From positions 3,762,751 through 3,826,750 of the forward strand of contig VZQC01011939.1 of assembly GCA_009823505.1 (NCBI GenBank): 64,000 bases of DNA. Direction: 5' to 3'. Source of the DNA: Rhizomys pruinosus (lineage: Eukaryota > Chordata > Mammalia > Rodentia > Spalacidae). Every line of letters begins with the position of its first letter. Position 1 is the stretch's first letter. This document shows positions 12,502-23,349 of the stretch, one piece after another. The position numbers and the translations under genes are program-made. Below the pieces are notes generated by a model. That model was not told the origin of the DNA. It did no database searches and worked only from the letters and a program-made list of their open reading frames with translations.

Positions 12502-12738
12502 TGGGCTGGAAAGATGGTCTAGCAGTTAAGAACGCCGACCACTCTTACAGAGGACCCAGGTTCGATACCCAGCACCCACATGGCGGCCGAGAACTGTATG
12601 AAACTCCAATTCCAGGAGAACTCCAGTTCCAGGGGAATCTGACACCCTCTTCTGACCTCCACGGCATTGCAAGACACGGGTGCACAGACTTGCATGCAGA
12701 CAGTACATTCATACACACACATAAATAAATAAAATTTA
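12502..12738 (+). mobile_element. B2 SINE in the L1-B inter-ORF spacer
   Basis: Complete B2: head 'ggctggaaagatggtctagc', B box 'ggttcgatacc' and an A/T-rich tail. It carries the internal near-duplication (ctccaattccaggag followed by ctccagttccagggg). Target-site duplication aaaaacctatcagtc lies at 12487-12501 and 12739-12753. It entered after L1-B did. Confidence 0.97.
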
Positions 12739-12754
12739 AAAAACCTATCAGTCA

Positions 12755-15700
12755 TAACCTTAAATATTAATGGACTAAATTCCCCAATCAAAAGACATAC
12801 ACTGGGAGATTGGATTAGGAAACAGAATCCATCGATATGCTGTCTACAAGAAACACATCTTAACTTCAAGGACAGGTACCACCTTAAAGTGAAAGGATGG
12901 GAAAAAACTATTCCAAGCAAATGGAACCAAAAAAGAAAGCAGGTGTTGTTGTTTTAATATCAGACAAAATAGACTTCAAAGTAAAAAAAATCAGAAGACA
13001 CAAAGAAGGCCATTACATTTTTATCAAAGGAACAATTCACCAAGAAGATTTCACAATTATGAATATATATGCACCAAACTTTATAAAGACAGTTCTCCAG
13101 GACCACAAGTCACACACTAACCCCAGTACACTCATAGTAGGGGACTTCAATACCCCCTTGAGTCCTTTGGATGGGTCAACAGGACAAAGAATAAATAGAC
13201 ATCTGAACTGAACGATATGATACGCCAAATGGACCTCATAGACCTCTATGGAATATTCCACCCTAATACCAGAGAATACACTTTCTACTCAGCACCCCAC
13301 GGAACATTCTCCAAAATTGACCACATACTGGGACACAGAAGAAACCTCTACAAATACAAAAAGATTGAAATAATTTCATGCATTCTATCAGACTACAGTG
13401 CAATAAAGCTCAACATCAACACGAGGATAAGACCTACTGCCTACAAGAACACATGGAGACTAAACAACACACTCTTGAATAATGAATGGGTCAAGGAAGA
13501 GATAAAGAAAGAAATAAAAGCATTTCCTGGAACTGAATGACAATGACAATACAACACAACAAAACCTATGGGTTACCTTAAAAGCAGTCCTAAGAGGGAA
13601 GTTTATAGCCCTGGGTGCCTACATTAGAAAAACAGAAAGAGCACAAGTGAATGATCTAACACTGCAGCAAAAAGCACTTGAGAGGCAAAAACAGATGAAC
13701 ACTAAATGCAACAGACAGGAAGAAATAATAAAAATCAGAGCAGAAATCAATGAAATAGAAACAAAGAAAACAATACAAAAAAATCAATGAATCCAAAAGT
13801 TGGTTCTTTGAAAGAATAAACAAGATAGACAGACCTCTAGCCCAGTTAACCAAAAGAAAGAAGGAACAGGTCCAAATCAATACAATCTGTAATGAAAAGG
13901 GAAATATAACAACAGACAAGGAAAAGGTCCAGAAAATCATATGGGAATATTTCAAAAACCTATCCTCTACCAAGTTTGAAAATCTAGAAGAAATGGATGA
14001 ATATCTGAAATCCTGGGAATCTCCAAAGCTCAACCAAGAAGAGATCGACAGCCTAAATAGACCAATAATACATGAAGAAATTGAAGATGTAATAAGTAGC
14101 CTCCCAACTAAAAAAAGCCCAGGCCCAGATGGTTTCATGGCAGAATTCTATAAAACATTTCAAAAAGACCTACAACCATTATTACTGAAACTGTTTAGAA
14201 GGATGCAAACGGAGGGAATTCTCCCAAATTCCTTCTAGGAAGCCAGCATCACTCTATTACCAAAACCAGGCAAAGATACAGCTAAAAAGGAGAATTATAG
14301 ACCGATCTCCCTAATGAACACAGATGCCAAAATTCTAACCAGGATACTGGCAAATCACATACAGACCCACATCAAGAAGATCATCCATCAAGACCAAGTT
14401 GGATTCATACCAGAGTTCCAGGGATGGTTCAACATATGGAAATCAATAAACATCATCAAACACATAAATGGAATGAAAGGCAAAAACCATACCATCATCT
14501 CAATTGATGCAGAAAAAGCCTTTGACAAAATCCAGCATCCCTTCATGCTTAAAGTCATAGAGGGAATTGGATTGGAGGGATCATTCCTCAATGTAATCAA
14601 AGCCATATAAAGGAAACCCACAGCTAATATCATCCTAAATGTGGAAATGACAGAAACATTCCCTTTAAAGGTAGGAACTTGGAAAGGCTGCTGCCTGTCA
14701 CCACTCTTCTTTAATATAGTGCTTGAAACACTTGCTAGTGCAATAAGGCAAGAAAAGGAAATTAAAGGAGTACTAATTGGAAAAGAGGAAGTTAAGCTAT
14801 CCTTATTTGCTGACGAATGATAGTTTACTAATGGATGCTAAAAACTCCACCAGCAAAACTCTAGAAACAATTACCAGCTTCAGCAAAGTGGCAGGATACA
14901 AAATTAATCTAAAAAAATCAATGGCTTTCTTTACACCAAGAACAAGCAACGGAGAAAGAATTTTAAGAGACCTTCCCACTCACAATAGCCTCAAAAAATA
15001 AATACCTAGGAAACAAAACCTAACCAAAGACACCAAAGATCTCTCAACAAAAAAAATTTTAACACCTTAAAGAAAGAAATGAAGAACACATCAGAAGATG
15101 GAGAAAACCTCCCATGCTCATGGATTGGGAAAATTAACATCGAAACTGTCCATTCTACCAAACTCTTGTATATTTAACAATCCCAATCAAAATCCCCAAG
15201 AGTTTCTTCACAGGCTTGGAAAAAAAAAAAGTCCTTAAATTCATTTGGAAAAAAAAGACCCCGAATAGCAAACAACCCTGACTGAAAAGGCTACACAGGG
15301 GGAGGGGGGGGGACCTTCATACCAGACTACCAACTATACTACGGCCATAGTCATAAAAACAGCCTGGTACTGGCACAAAACAGACTGTTGACCCAATGGA
15401 ATAAAACCGAATGATCAAACCTGAGCACATCCAATTTCAGCCATTTCATACTTACAAGGGGACCAAGAAGATACAATGGAGAAAGACAGCATCTTCACAA
15501 GTGGTGTTGGCCAAACTGGATCACCACTTGTAGAAGAATGAATTAAAACCCCTACCTCTCGCCCTGTACCAAACTCAACTCCAGATTGATCAAATCCTCA
15601 ATGAAACCCCAACTCTGAAGGTGATAGACGAAAAAGTTGGCCGAAGACTACAAGACATGGTGTAGGAAAAGATTCCTAAATCAGACAGCAGCTGCGCAAG

Positions 15701-16560
15701 GATTAAGGTCGACAATTGAACCAAATGGGACCTCATTAAACTCAAAAGCTTCTGTCATCAAAAGAAACAACAAGGAAGTGAAGAGAAATCCCACAGAGTG
15801 GAGGCGGAAACCTTCACCGCAGGAAACATTGATCACAACAGCATGCTGATTTGCTAGAATATATAAACTACTCAAAAAACAAGAAAAAAGAAAACAATGA
15901 CCCCCTCAATAGATGGAGCAAAGAGCTGAACAGAGACTTCACACGTGAGGAATTAAGATGGCTGAGAAACACCTTAGAAGTGTTACAACACAGGAATGCA
16001 TAGGAAACCTCATAAGAAAACCACTCTAAGATATCATCTTACTCCAATAAGAGGCTGGTCAAGAAACAAAGATACCAAATGCTGGAGAGGTTGTGGGGAA
16101 AGGGGAACTCCTCATCCACTGCTGGTGGAATGTAAACTCATCAGCCCACTATGGAAAGCGTGTGGAGAACCCTTGGAAGACTTGGAATGAACTTGCCACC
16201 GCCCCAGCCTTACCATTCCTGGGCATGTACCCATAAGACTCACCACACTGCAGAACATACATGCACGGCCATGTTTATTGTTTATTCAGCTCTCTTCACA
16301 ATAGCAAGGAGCTGGCACAACCCAAATGCCCCTAACTGATGAGTGGATTCGAGAATAATGTGTACATTACACAATGGAGTTCTATGCAGCAGTAAAGAAA
16401 GATGACATCATGAGCTTTGCAGGAAAATAGGTGGAGCTAGAAGATAATATGCTGAGAGAAGTAGCACAGTCCCAGAAAACAAAGACGAATTGTATCCCTC
16501 ATCTGGTGGATGCTAGTGCCAATTACCAGTTGTATTTCTTGTGCATGGCCCCTTGAGCTT
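12755..16560 (+). pseudogene. LINE-1 ORF2 (endonuclease/reverse transcriptase), broken
   Basis: ORF2p nicks target DNA and reverse-transcribes L1 RNA. Endonuclease motifs are visible: QETH (12847-12858), YAPN (13068-13079) and GDFN (13141-13152). The late catalytic SDH is SDY here (13388-13396), which would remove the active-site histidine. Reverse transcriptase motifs follow: [22 protein letters not shown] and [16 protein letters not shown] (about 14100-14540). The FADD active-site motif is broken by a one-base loss after FAD (14807-14815). The C-terminal part to about 16560 is in pieces. Multiple stops and shifts show it cannot make a full protein. Confidence 0.9.
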
Positions 16561-16879
16561 TTGTTCCAAGCAGTTGGGAGTGAGCATATTGGAAACAAAC
16601 AACAACAGCAGAAAGGACTGCCATCAAAGAAACTGACTGAAACAGTGAAACTTCTGCTCAAACAGCAACTTCCACGTGGAGAATATTGAGAAAGACTGAG
16701 AAGAGATGAAAAGCATGTTTGGCGAAAGACCATGCGATCTGCTGGAGTGGGGGGATAGGTGGGGGACATGGGTCTAGATTTGTAATCTTGTAACAAATAT
16801 ATATTAAAAAAGATTTAATTAAAAAGAAGAAAGCATTAAGAAGTTATATAAGAAACCTATAAAGAATTTCTCCTCCAGT

Positions 16880-19430
16880 TTGGTAGGGCCTGGTGGTATA
16901 CAATGGAATACTATGCAGCAGTAAAGAGGGACAAACATCATGAAATTTGCAGGTAAATGGATGGAGCTGGAAGACTTATGTTAAGTGAAGTAAACACAGT
17001 CCAGAAAAACAAACGACAAATGGTGTCCCTCTATGTGGATGCTAGTACCAACAACCCCAGATATAAATATTCTCATGGAGAGGGAGGGCATAGTAAAAGA
17101 AAAACAGAAAGACGCATCAGAAAATGGCCGAAATGGTGAATTGGAAGGGGGGGGGTGGGAGGGGACAGGGTGTATATTCGATTAGGCATATTTAATTGAC
17201 GTGAGCTCAGCAAGTACCCCGTTTCGCGATCACTTTCTCCAGGACACATGGTGTTTTTAGGACTTAGTAAAAGTAAAGTAAACATGTGTATATTAAACAA
17301 CTTGGTTTACAGAATCTGATATTCAAAAATGGTAATGCATCTGAATTAAATGGAGATATAATTCGCTGTTGCCCACATTTGCTTTACATAAAATACTGTA
17401 GAGCAAGAACAACTTTGGGATTACACATACAAAGGTTCTCTATAATTTCGCTTGTTGTACAGTATCACCTTGTTAGCATTCTCTGTAAGATGTTTTACAA
17501 CGTAAAAATTAGTTGCTCCCCAAGTAATCATATATAGTCCCCAAAACAACATGGGGTGAATTTATAAATCTGATGCCTTGACTCCACCCCTAAGTCTATG
17601 TATAATACACTCTCTTTTGCGAGGACTCATACGCTAAAACAAAAGGGGGGGGATATCAGGAAAAACATGAAACCTTTCATCAACCCCTGCAATTCAAATG
17701 TTATGTAATCTAAACTATGGAAAAGATTTGTTTGTTCCAACAGGACAAAACGTCACCAACTATTTTTTTTAAAAAAAAACAATAAAAAACGGCTGAGAAA
17801 GAAAAGATACAGGTTTGCATTCGGTAGGATGTACCAAAAAGTGCAAGGAAAGGCGACCCGTCTGACATTCAAAGGAAGGAAAAGCCTCAGATGCTGAAAA
17901 CATCGAACCTCTCTGTGGATCCTACTTGTAAACTGTTTTAATGATGTCTACTGAAATTACCTTTAGGTGCCACAAAAGGTTCTGACTATGAGAGACTTCC
18001 TTGCCTTCCCACCCATAGCACAAGGAGAAATATGACAATGATAGGGGAGGTTCGCTCCCAACGGTAAATTGTGAGACAACTTATTTAGAGGTGATTTCTT
18101 ATAAAACCGTCAAAACGCTTTCTTTAATTGCCTATCGGACATGGGGAACTGTGGAGGATTATCTCTCTGTTCAGAACCAAATATAATACTAAAGTCTCCT
18201 ATGGGCTATCACTTACAGCACAAATTATTAATACACGGAGCTCTGACATCAGCAATGGATTGTTCTACCAGGTGGGATGTCTGGCCAGGGATCAAGGCCC
18301 CACAAATGGTAAGGGCTCCTTGCCTCTTAAGTTGGGATACCTACAGGGGGAGAGCCACTAGACCCTGCTGCCGAAGACCTGACGTTACACATGGGAGGAT
18401 GTATTGAGACCACACATGCAAGTGTACAGTGGGCCTCTGGAATGCCAGAGAGTGTTACCAAAGGCCACCCAAACCAATAAAGCAAATTATGTGTCCCTTG
18501 CTGTCAAGCAAGACTCCACCGTCAGCACCCAGATACACCTCCCCTGCCTGGAAATCACGTGCAGCCGAGGCAGCCATGTGCCTGTATTTCCACATCTAAT
18601 TGCTATTGTGCTCTCCCCTTGGAGAACCTAACCCATGGCTGATGCCACAAGCTTACATCCTCTACAGGTTAGATGTCTTTAAAGCCACAGTAGACCCTGT
18701 CATATTTAACAGGGGGGGGGGGGGAATGTAATTCATGGATTAAACATACCATCCAAACATACATCTGTGTCTATACCAAAGTAACCTACCAGAACTAGTA
18801 GTGCTGCTTAAATACATATATATATGCTTGTGCTTCATTAGTAGGTTTAAAAGGTTATTCCTGGACCAAACGTTCAGCCCAGAAAGGAAACAGCCAGAAT
18901 TGACCAGAGTCCACTGTCAACAGCTCCAGAGAGAGTGGACTGTGTTACCTCTCATCCACCCTGTGCCTCTTTTCCAAAGCCCAGGGAACAACTGCGGAAG
19001 AGGGGGCGTGGTAGAAGGTAAGGGCTGCGATTGGGGTTGAATGGTGTGAAAAACTACAGCAATTGTAGTCTGGACACTCATTGATCAACTTCATTGAACA
19101 AAACAACCTGTCACCCCCCGTGGAATGTGGGGCTGTGGGGTTTTTGGCACAACAGCCTGCAGATAAGGTTTTGCATGAAGGCTGCTTGTACTCAGGATTA
19201 CCACTTATAGCTAAAAATGATAAAAAAATTAAAACTGAGAGAAAGATGCAGGACAGTTTATGGCAGAATGCATTGATCGGGATGGGTGGGGGTGGGGGGG
19301 AGGAAAGGGAAATAAGCCTGAACTGAATTGGAAAAACAATGTATGAAAATTGCACAAACGCAATCAATAAAAATTAAGTAAATTAAAAAAATTAAAAATA
19401 AAATAAAAATAACAAATACAGTTTAAACTA
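16880..19430 (+). mobile_element. LINE-1 3' end with about 2.2 kb 3' region
   Basis: 16896-17130 repeats the end of ORF2 ('ggaatactatgcagcagtaa'), placing it on the plus strand. The non-coding stretch from about 17140 to 19380 follows. Its last 1.1 kb (18240-19375) matches, in reverse, the modules at 34.8-36.2 and 36.9-38.0 kb and the 3' region of L1-A. It ends with a G-rich tract (19283-19302), a terminal block ending 'caatcaataaaaattaagta' and an A-rich tail. The open frames at 18128-18631 lie in this non-coding region and look incidental. Confidence 0.72.
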
Positions 19431-19604
19431 AAAAAAAAAAAAAAAAGAAAATTATCAAAATGATTAATGTTAAAATCCCAAATATATTAAAAGTATGTCT
19501 GACTCAATGACTGGAATCCTCCAAGTGTCTAAGATCTTAACAGTCCCCATGTTTGTTTAGACAAAAAACATTGCCTTAATTAAAATACAGTTCTATTTGT
19601 CTCA

Positions 19605-19925
19605 TTGCTATAACGAAACTCCCTGATAAAGGCAACTTGTTGGAGAAAGGTTCTGTTCTAGCTCATAGTTTGAGGGAACAGTGTATCCTGGTGGGATAAG
19701 TCAAGGCAGCTGGAGCCTGAGACAGCTGGCCAAGTTGCTGCCACAGTAGAAAGCAGAGAGAGATGAATGCTTGTAGTCAGCCGGCTCTCTCCTTATTATT
19801 CCATCCTGGACCCAAGCCTATGGAATGGTACTGTCTACTTTTACTGTGAGTCTTCCCACCTTAGTTAACCTAACCAACACAATCCCTGAAAGACTTTCCT
19901 GGAAGATTGTCAAGTTGACAGCCTT
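19605..19925 (+). mobile_element. Rodent hAT-type (URR1-related) repeat
   Basis: Runs from 'cattgctataacgaaactcc' through 'gaaagcagagagagatgaat' to 'gattgtcaagttgacagcc'. The shared terminus with URR1-like copies (TCAAGTTGACA) suggests a related non-autonomous DNA transposon. The family name is uncertain. Confidence 0.5.
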
Positions 19926-20005
19926 AACCAATACTAATACCAATAGTGTGTGTGTGCTCTTTCACAGGATTCATGCATGCTCACAGGACATCGCAACACT
20001 GCCAA

Positions 20006-20210
20006 TTTTTTTTATGTGTATGAATGTGTCTGCATGTAGGTTCGTGCACCCATGTGCTGCAATGCCACGGAGGTCAGAAGAGGGTGTCGGATTCCCCTGG
20101 AACTGGAGCTAAAGAAGGTTCTCAGCCACCGTGTGGGTGCTGGGGATCGAACCCAGGTCCTCTGCAAGAGCAGACAGTGCTCTTAACTGCTAGGCCTTCT
20201 CTCCAGCCCA
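20006..20210 (-). mobile_element. B2 SINE, reverse (no internal duplication)
   Basis: Reverse B2 with 'ggaggtcagaagagggtgtc' and head 'taggccttctctccagccc'. It lacks the internal ctccaattccaggag copy. Target-site duplication caacactgccaa lies at 19994-20005 and 20211-20222. Confidence 0.95.
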
Positions 20211-20436
20211 CAACACTGCCAAAATTAAAGAAAGCCAGGAGGGTGACATTGGTTACCTATGCAGTGCTGGATTAAAGGCTATAATTATTAAGAAAGGGGG
20301 AAAATGACACAGATATTGACAAATATAGACTCACAACAGAACAGACAGTTCAGAAGGAAATGCATACTAGTGGGCATTTGGTTTATAACAAAACATACCT
20401 CAACTCAGTGAAGAACTGACTTTCTAAAAATATTTA

Positions 20437-20609
20437 TAAGGAGTTGGGTAGATAGATGGCTTAGCAGTAAAGTGTGTGTACTGCTCTTGTGGAGGACCTG
20501 AGTTTGGTTCCCAGCACCAATGTTGGGAAGCTCACAACCACCCATTACTCCAGCTCCACAGGATTTGATGGATTTTTCTGGACTATGTAGGTACCTGCAC
20601 TCACAAATG

Positions 20610-20647
<38 letters not shown>

Positions 20648-20666
20648 TTAAAATAAAATAAATCTT
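20437..20666 (+). mobile_element. B2/B3-like SINE with (CA)n tail
   Basis: Head 'gatagatggcttagcagtaa', a degraded B box 'tttggttcccagcac', then a (CA)n tract (20611-20645) and an A-rich tail. Imperfect duplication taaaaatattta (20425) and taaaaatactta (20667) flanks it. Confidence 0.8.
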
Positions 20667-20719
20667 TAAAAATACTTAAAGGACAATTTGAAAATCTATA
20701 AAATTAATCTTTATCCCTG

Positions 20720-21100
20720 GTTCAATCTGCTTTCTGTTGCTATAGCAGAATACATGCTGCTAGACACTGTGTCAAGAAATATAGGTGTCTTGTGTTTTGG
20801 CAATTGGAGAGCCCAAACACTACAATGTTTGTGTCCTCATGAGAGATACCTGACTGCAATATCATAGAGCAGGGAAATGGAAGTAGAAAGGCCAGGTTAT
20901 GAGTGGCCTTGCTTTATAACTACACACCTGTGGGACCCAATCATGTCCACAAGACCAGCATGAACCACTCAGGAAGATGGAGCCCCTAGTACTCAGGCCC
21001 CTCTGTGCCATGTCTCTTAAATTTCCTGCCACTGTAGCCCCAAGGTACTGAGCACCAACCTTCTAGCACTGAACCATCACAATTCCTTATATCCTAACTG
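20720..21100 (-). mobile_element. Possible ancient MaLR LTR, reverse
   Basis: The opening 'ctttctgttgctatagcaga' and the general layout (a middle block about a crossing 'gaccagcatgaaccactcag') recall an old mammalian MaLR LTR in reverse. Divergence is high and boundaries are not clear. Confidence 0.3.
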
Positions 21101-21234
21101 CAAATACAGAGGCACACAGACCTCTGAGTTCAGTATAAATGACAGATACAGTACATGTAAAAGGAAAAGCATCCAACATAGAGAGCATATTCATTCTTAC
21201 TGGGTGAGCATATGGGATTTGCTATGTATGTATG

Positions 21235-21537
21235 GTGTGTGTGTGTGTGTGTGTGTGTGTAAATGTGGGTATGTGTGCACAAATGGAGGTCAAAGAACAA
21301 CCTCAGGGGTCAGTCTTCACATTCCATCTTGTTGTTTACTGCTGTGTACGGCAAGCTACCTGACCCATAAGCTTCTGAAGATTTTTCTGTCTTCATTTCC
21401 CATCTCCCCATAGGGGTGCAAGGACTATAGGCACTTACACCACCAGTCTGGCTTTTATGTAGGTTCTGGGGATTTGAACTCAGTGTTCAGACTTTAGCAC
21501 AGAAAGCACTTTGACCCTCTGAACCATATTCCTAGCT
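21235..21537 (-). mobile_element. B4/RSINE1-type SINE, reverse, with (GT)n
   Basis: Starts with (GT)n at 21235-21260 (the complement of a CA-rich tail), then 'aaatggaggtcaaagaacaa', 'gttgtttactgctgtgtacg', 'taggttctggggatttgaac' and 'ccctctgaaccatattccta'. This is the composite ID/B1 order of B4-type SINEs in reverse. Confidence 0.7.
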
Positions 21538-21539
21538 AT

Positions 21540-22160
21540 GGGAGAGCACATTTTAAGTAAGTCAGTAAAAGCTCCTGCCCCTAGCATTGATCAGTTCAAC
21601 TGCATTAACCCCAAGAAAGCTCTGTTCATGAAAATCATGTTAATAGTAAGAAAGACTGAGCCGAGAATAAGAAGACTTTCCAACACTTACCACTATCCCA
21701 ATTGCCCAACCTGGAAGCATAAGAGATCGCAAATGTGTAGGAGAAGCCCAGCCCAAAAGACAGAATGGTCCAGACATTTGTGGGGCACCTTGCAAAAGAG
21801 GGATGCCCAGGGATTGATCAAATGGTGGCTCCCTTCTGCTACCAGCCCAGTCTGCATGAGTCTGTCTGCCAAGTCCTACCTGTGGCCTGAAGCATAGTTT
21901 GAGCAGCCCTGGGCCAGGCCTAGGCTGAGATGCAAAGGGCTTGAGACATTGAAGTGGGCTATGGGGGAAACTTCAAGGAAAGTTGACACTTGCCAACCCC
22001 TCCACCCTAACCCTAACCCTCCACCCTAACCCAGTGTCTTGGTGAGTGACCCTGAGTGAGGCCAGCTGGAGGAATCAACACTGCAGTGTGGATCCCTGGC
22101 TGGCTGGCTCTTGGAAAAGCGGTTTCTCCTCAGTGGAAAAAAATGACCCTCAGAAAACTG
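21540..22160. other. Single-copy-like DNA with a small telomere-like tract
   Basis: No gene recognised. 22003-22032 holds a few CCCTAA units split by a ccctcca interruption, a very short interstitial telomere-like motif. Confidence 0.4.
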
Positions 22161-22166
22161 CTTTAG

Positions 22167-22266
22167 AGGCCAGGCATGGTGGCACATGCCAGTAATCAGA
22201 GCACTCAGGAGGTTGAGGAAGAAGGATTGCAAGTTTGAGCCCCAGCTGGACTACATACGGTGATTC
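22167..22266 (+). mobile_element. Old B1-like SINE, forward
   Basis: 'aggccaggcatggtggcaca' and 'aggaggttgaggaagaagga' give an old B1/PB1-like monomer. The terminal part is degraded. Confidence 0.7.
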
Positions 22267-22269
22267 AAT

Positions 22270-23120
22270 TTCAATATAAAAGGCAAGAGAGAAATAAGAG
22301 AAAAGGAAAGAGTCTATGGACCCAGATGTGAACCCCACTTTTGGAATTTCGGAACATTCCCACTCTCTGACCTCCGAACTTGGATGCGAGGTCTTGGAGG
22401 TTTCCAGGGTCGGTGCAGGGAGAGATGGCCCAGAGGTGAAGCATCCCACAGGAAGACTGTACCAAGCAGGTACAGTCCTTCAGGAACAATCATGCACAGC
22501 ATGACACTACCCCATGAGGGCAGTGTGTGAGCACTGAGTGAGGCCAGGAACCTAGGTAGCAGGACTCCCCAGGGCTGGGCCTTCTGAGTGCTGGGAGAGT
22601 CCAGGAAGGCCTGGCATCAGAAAGCTTGAGCACTACCGGGGAGAGCATCAAAGCCCCATAGCACAGACCATGGCAGACACTGAAAGTGCTCACAGCCCTT
22701 CGAATGGGAGGAGAAGTACAGCGCATCAGCATAGGAGAGGCTAAAATCCCTCAGTGAGAGAAAAGGAACCTGACTCTGGAGAAGGTGGCACTTAACCCAA
22801 AAGATAGAAAGCAGATTGGAGGATGTGGAGGAAAGTTGGATAAGCTCAGAAGAGAAGTGTCTGAGGGTGAACACACAGAGAGGGTGGAGGTAGCATGTGG
22901 AGTTACAGTCACAGGAACCACTGTGGGCGGAAGGCGTTGCATCTCGGTCGCAGGAAATGCCATTGCAGTCACAGTGAGGCCTGACAGTTACTGGATGTCT
23001 TTGTTCTAGATTCCTCCCTTCTATGCGTTCTGGCATCCTACCTGGGATGCACACTCATAAGCAGGGCACTGACTATCTGCTTAAGCGTGAGGACACAGCT
23101 CTCTGCCACCACTTCCCACT
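22270..23120. other. Repeat-poor DNA, no gene recognised
   Basis: Several 60-145 codon frames occur on both strands (for example reverse 22617-23054) but they overlap each other and show no domain signature. The presence of many overlapping frames reflects moderate GC, not coding potential. Confidence 0.4.
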
Positions 23121-23123
23121 AAA

Positions 23124-23345
23124 AAACAAGTGAACCACATGCTTCATTTGAAATCTTCTAGTAGCTACATTAATGTATTAAAATTATTTTAATAATGAAA
23201 TAATTTTAATATATCATACTTAATGCAATAGATTTAAATCACCATTTCAACATACAACCTGTATAACATTATTAATGTGATATTTTCGTTCTATCCCCAT
23301 ATGAAGTCTGCTAAATCCAGCACATCCTCTGGACTTAAGACCCAC
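23124..23345. mobile_element. Ancient MER5-like hAT DNA transposon fossil
   Basis: The wording 'gaaatcttctagtagctaca', 'atttcaacatacaacctgta' and 'attattaatgtgatatttt' resembles an ancient mammalian MER5/Charlie-type element. This is a recollection-based match on a diverged sequence. Confidence 0.45.
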
Positions 23346-23349
23346 CACA

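Larger units (their letters stand above)
11050..16815 (+). mobile_element. Near full-length LINE-1 (L1-B), inactive
   Basis: Order along the plus strand: a short purine-rich 5' part, ORF1, inter-ORF spacer with an inserted B2, ORF2 (endonuclease, reverse transcriptase, C-terminal region), and a short 3' region with a G-rich tract (16747-16768) and A-rich end. Both ORFs carry frameshifts and stops. A full 5'UTR promoter was not recognised, and flanking duplications were not found, so the left edge is approximate. It is followed within about 70 bp by another L1 3' end. Confidence 0.88.

Noticed and set aside
12519..12920. 133-codon reverse frame over the B2 in L1-B
   Set aside because: Antisense B2 frames of this kind recur at every B2 with the internal duplication (also 35.2, 36.2, 38.3 and 42.4 kb).
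18128..18631. Forward frames in the 18 kb region as a viral envelope remnant
   Set aside because: The same sequence recurs as non-coding 3' modules of L1 with A-rich tails and target duplications, and the frames are not conserved among copies.
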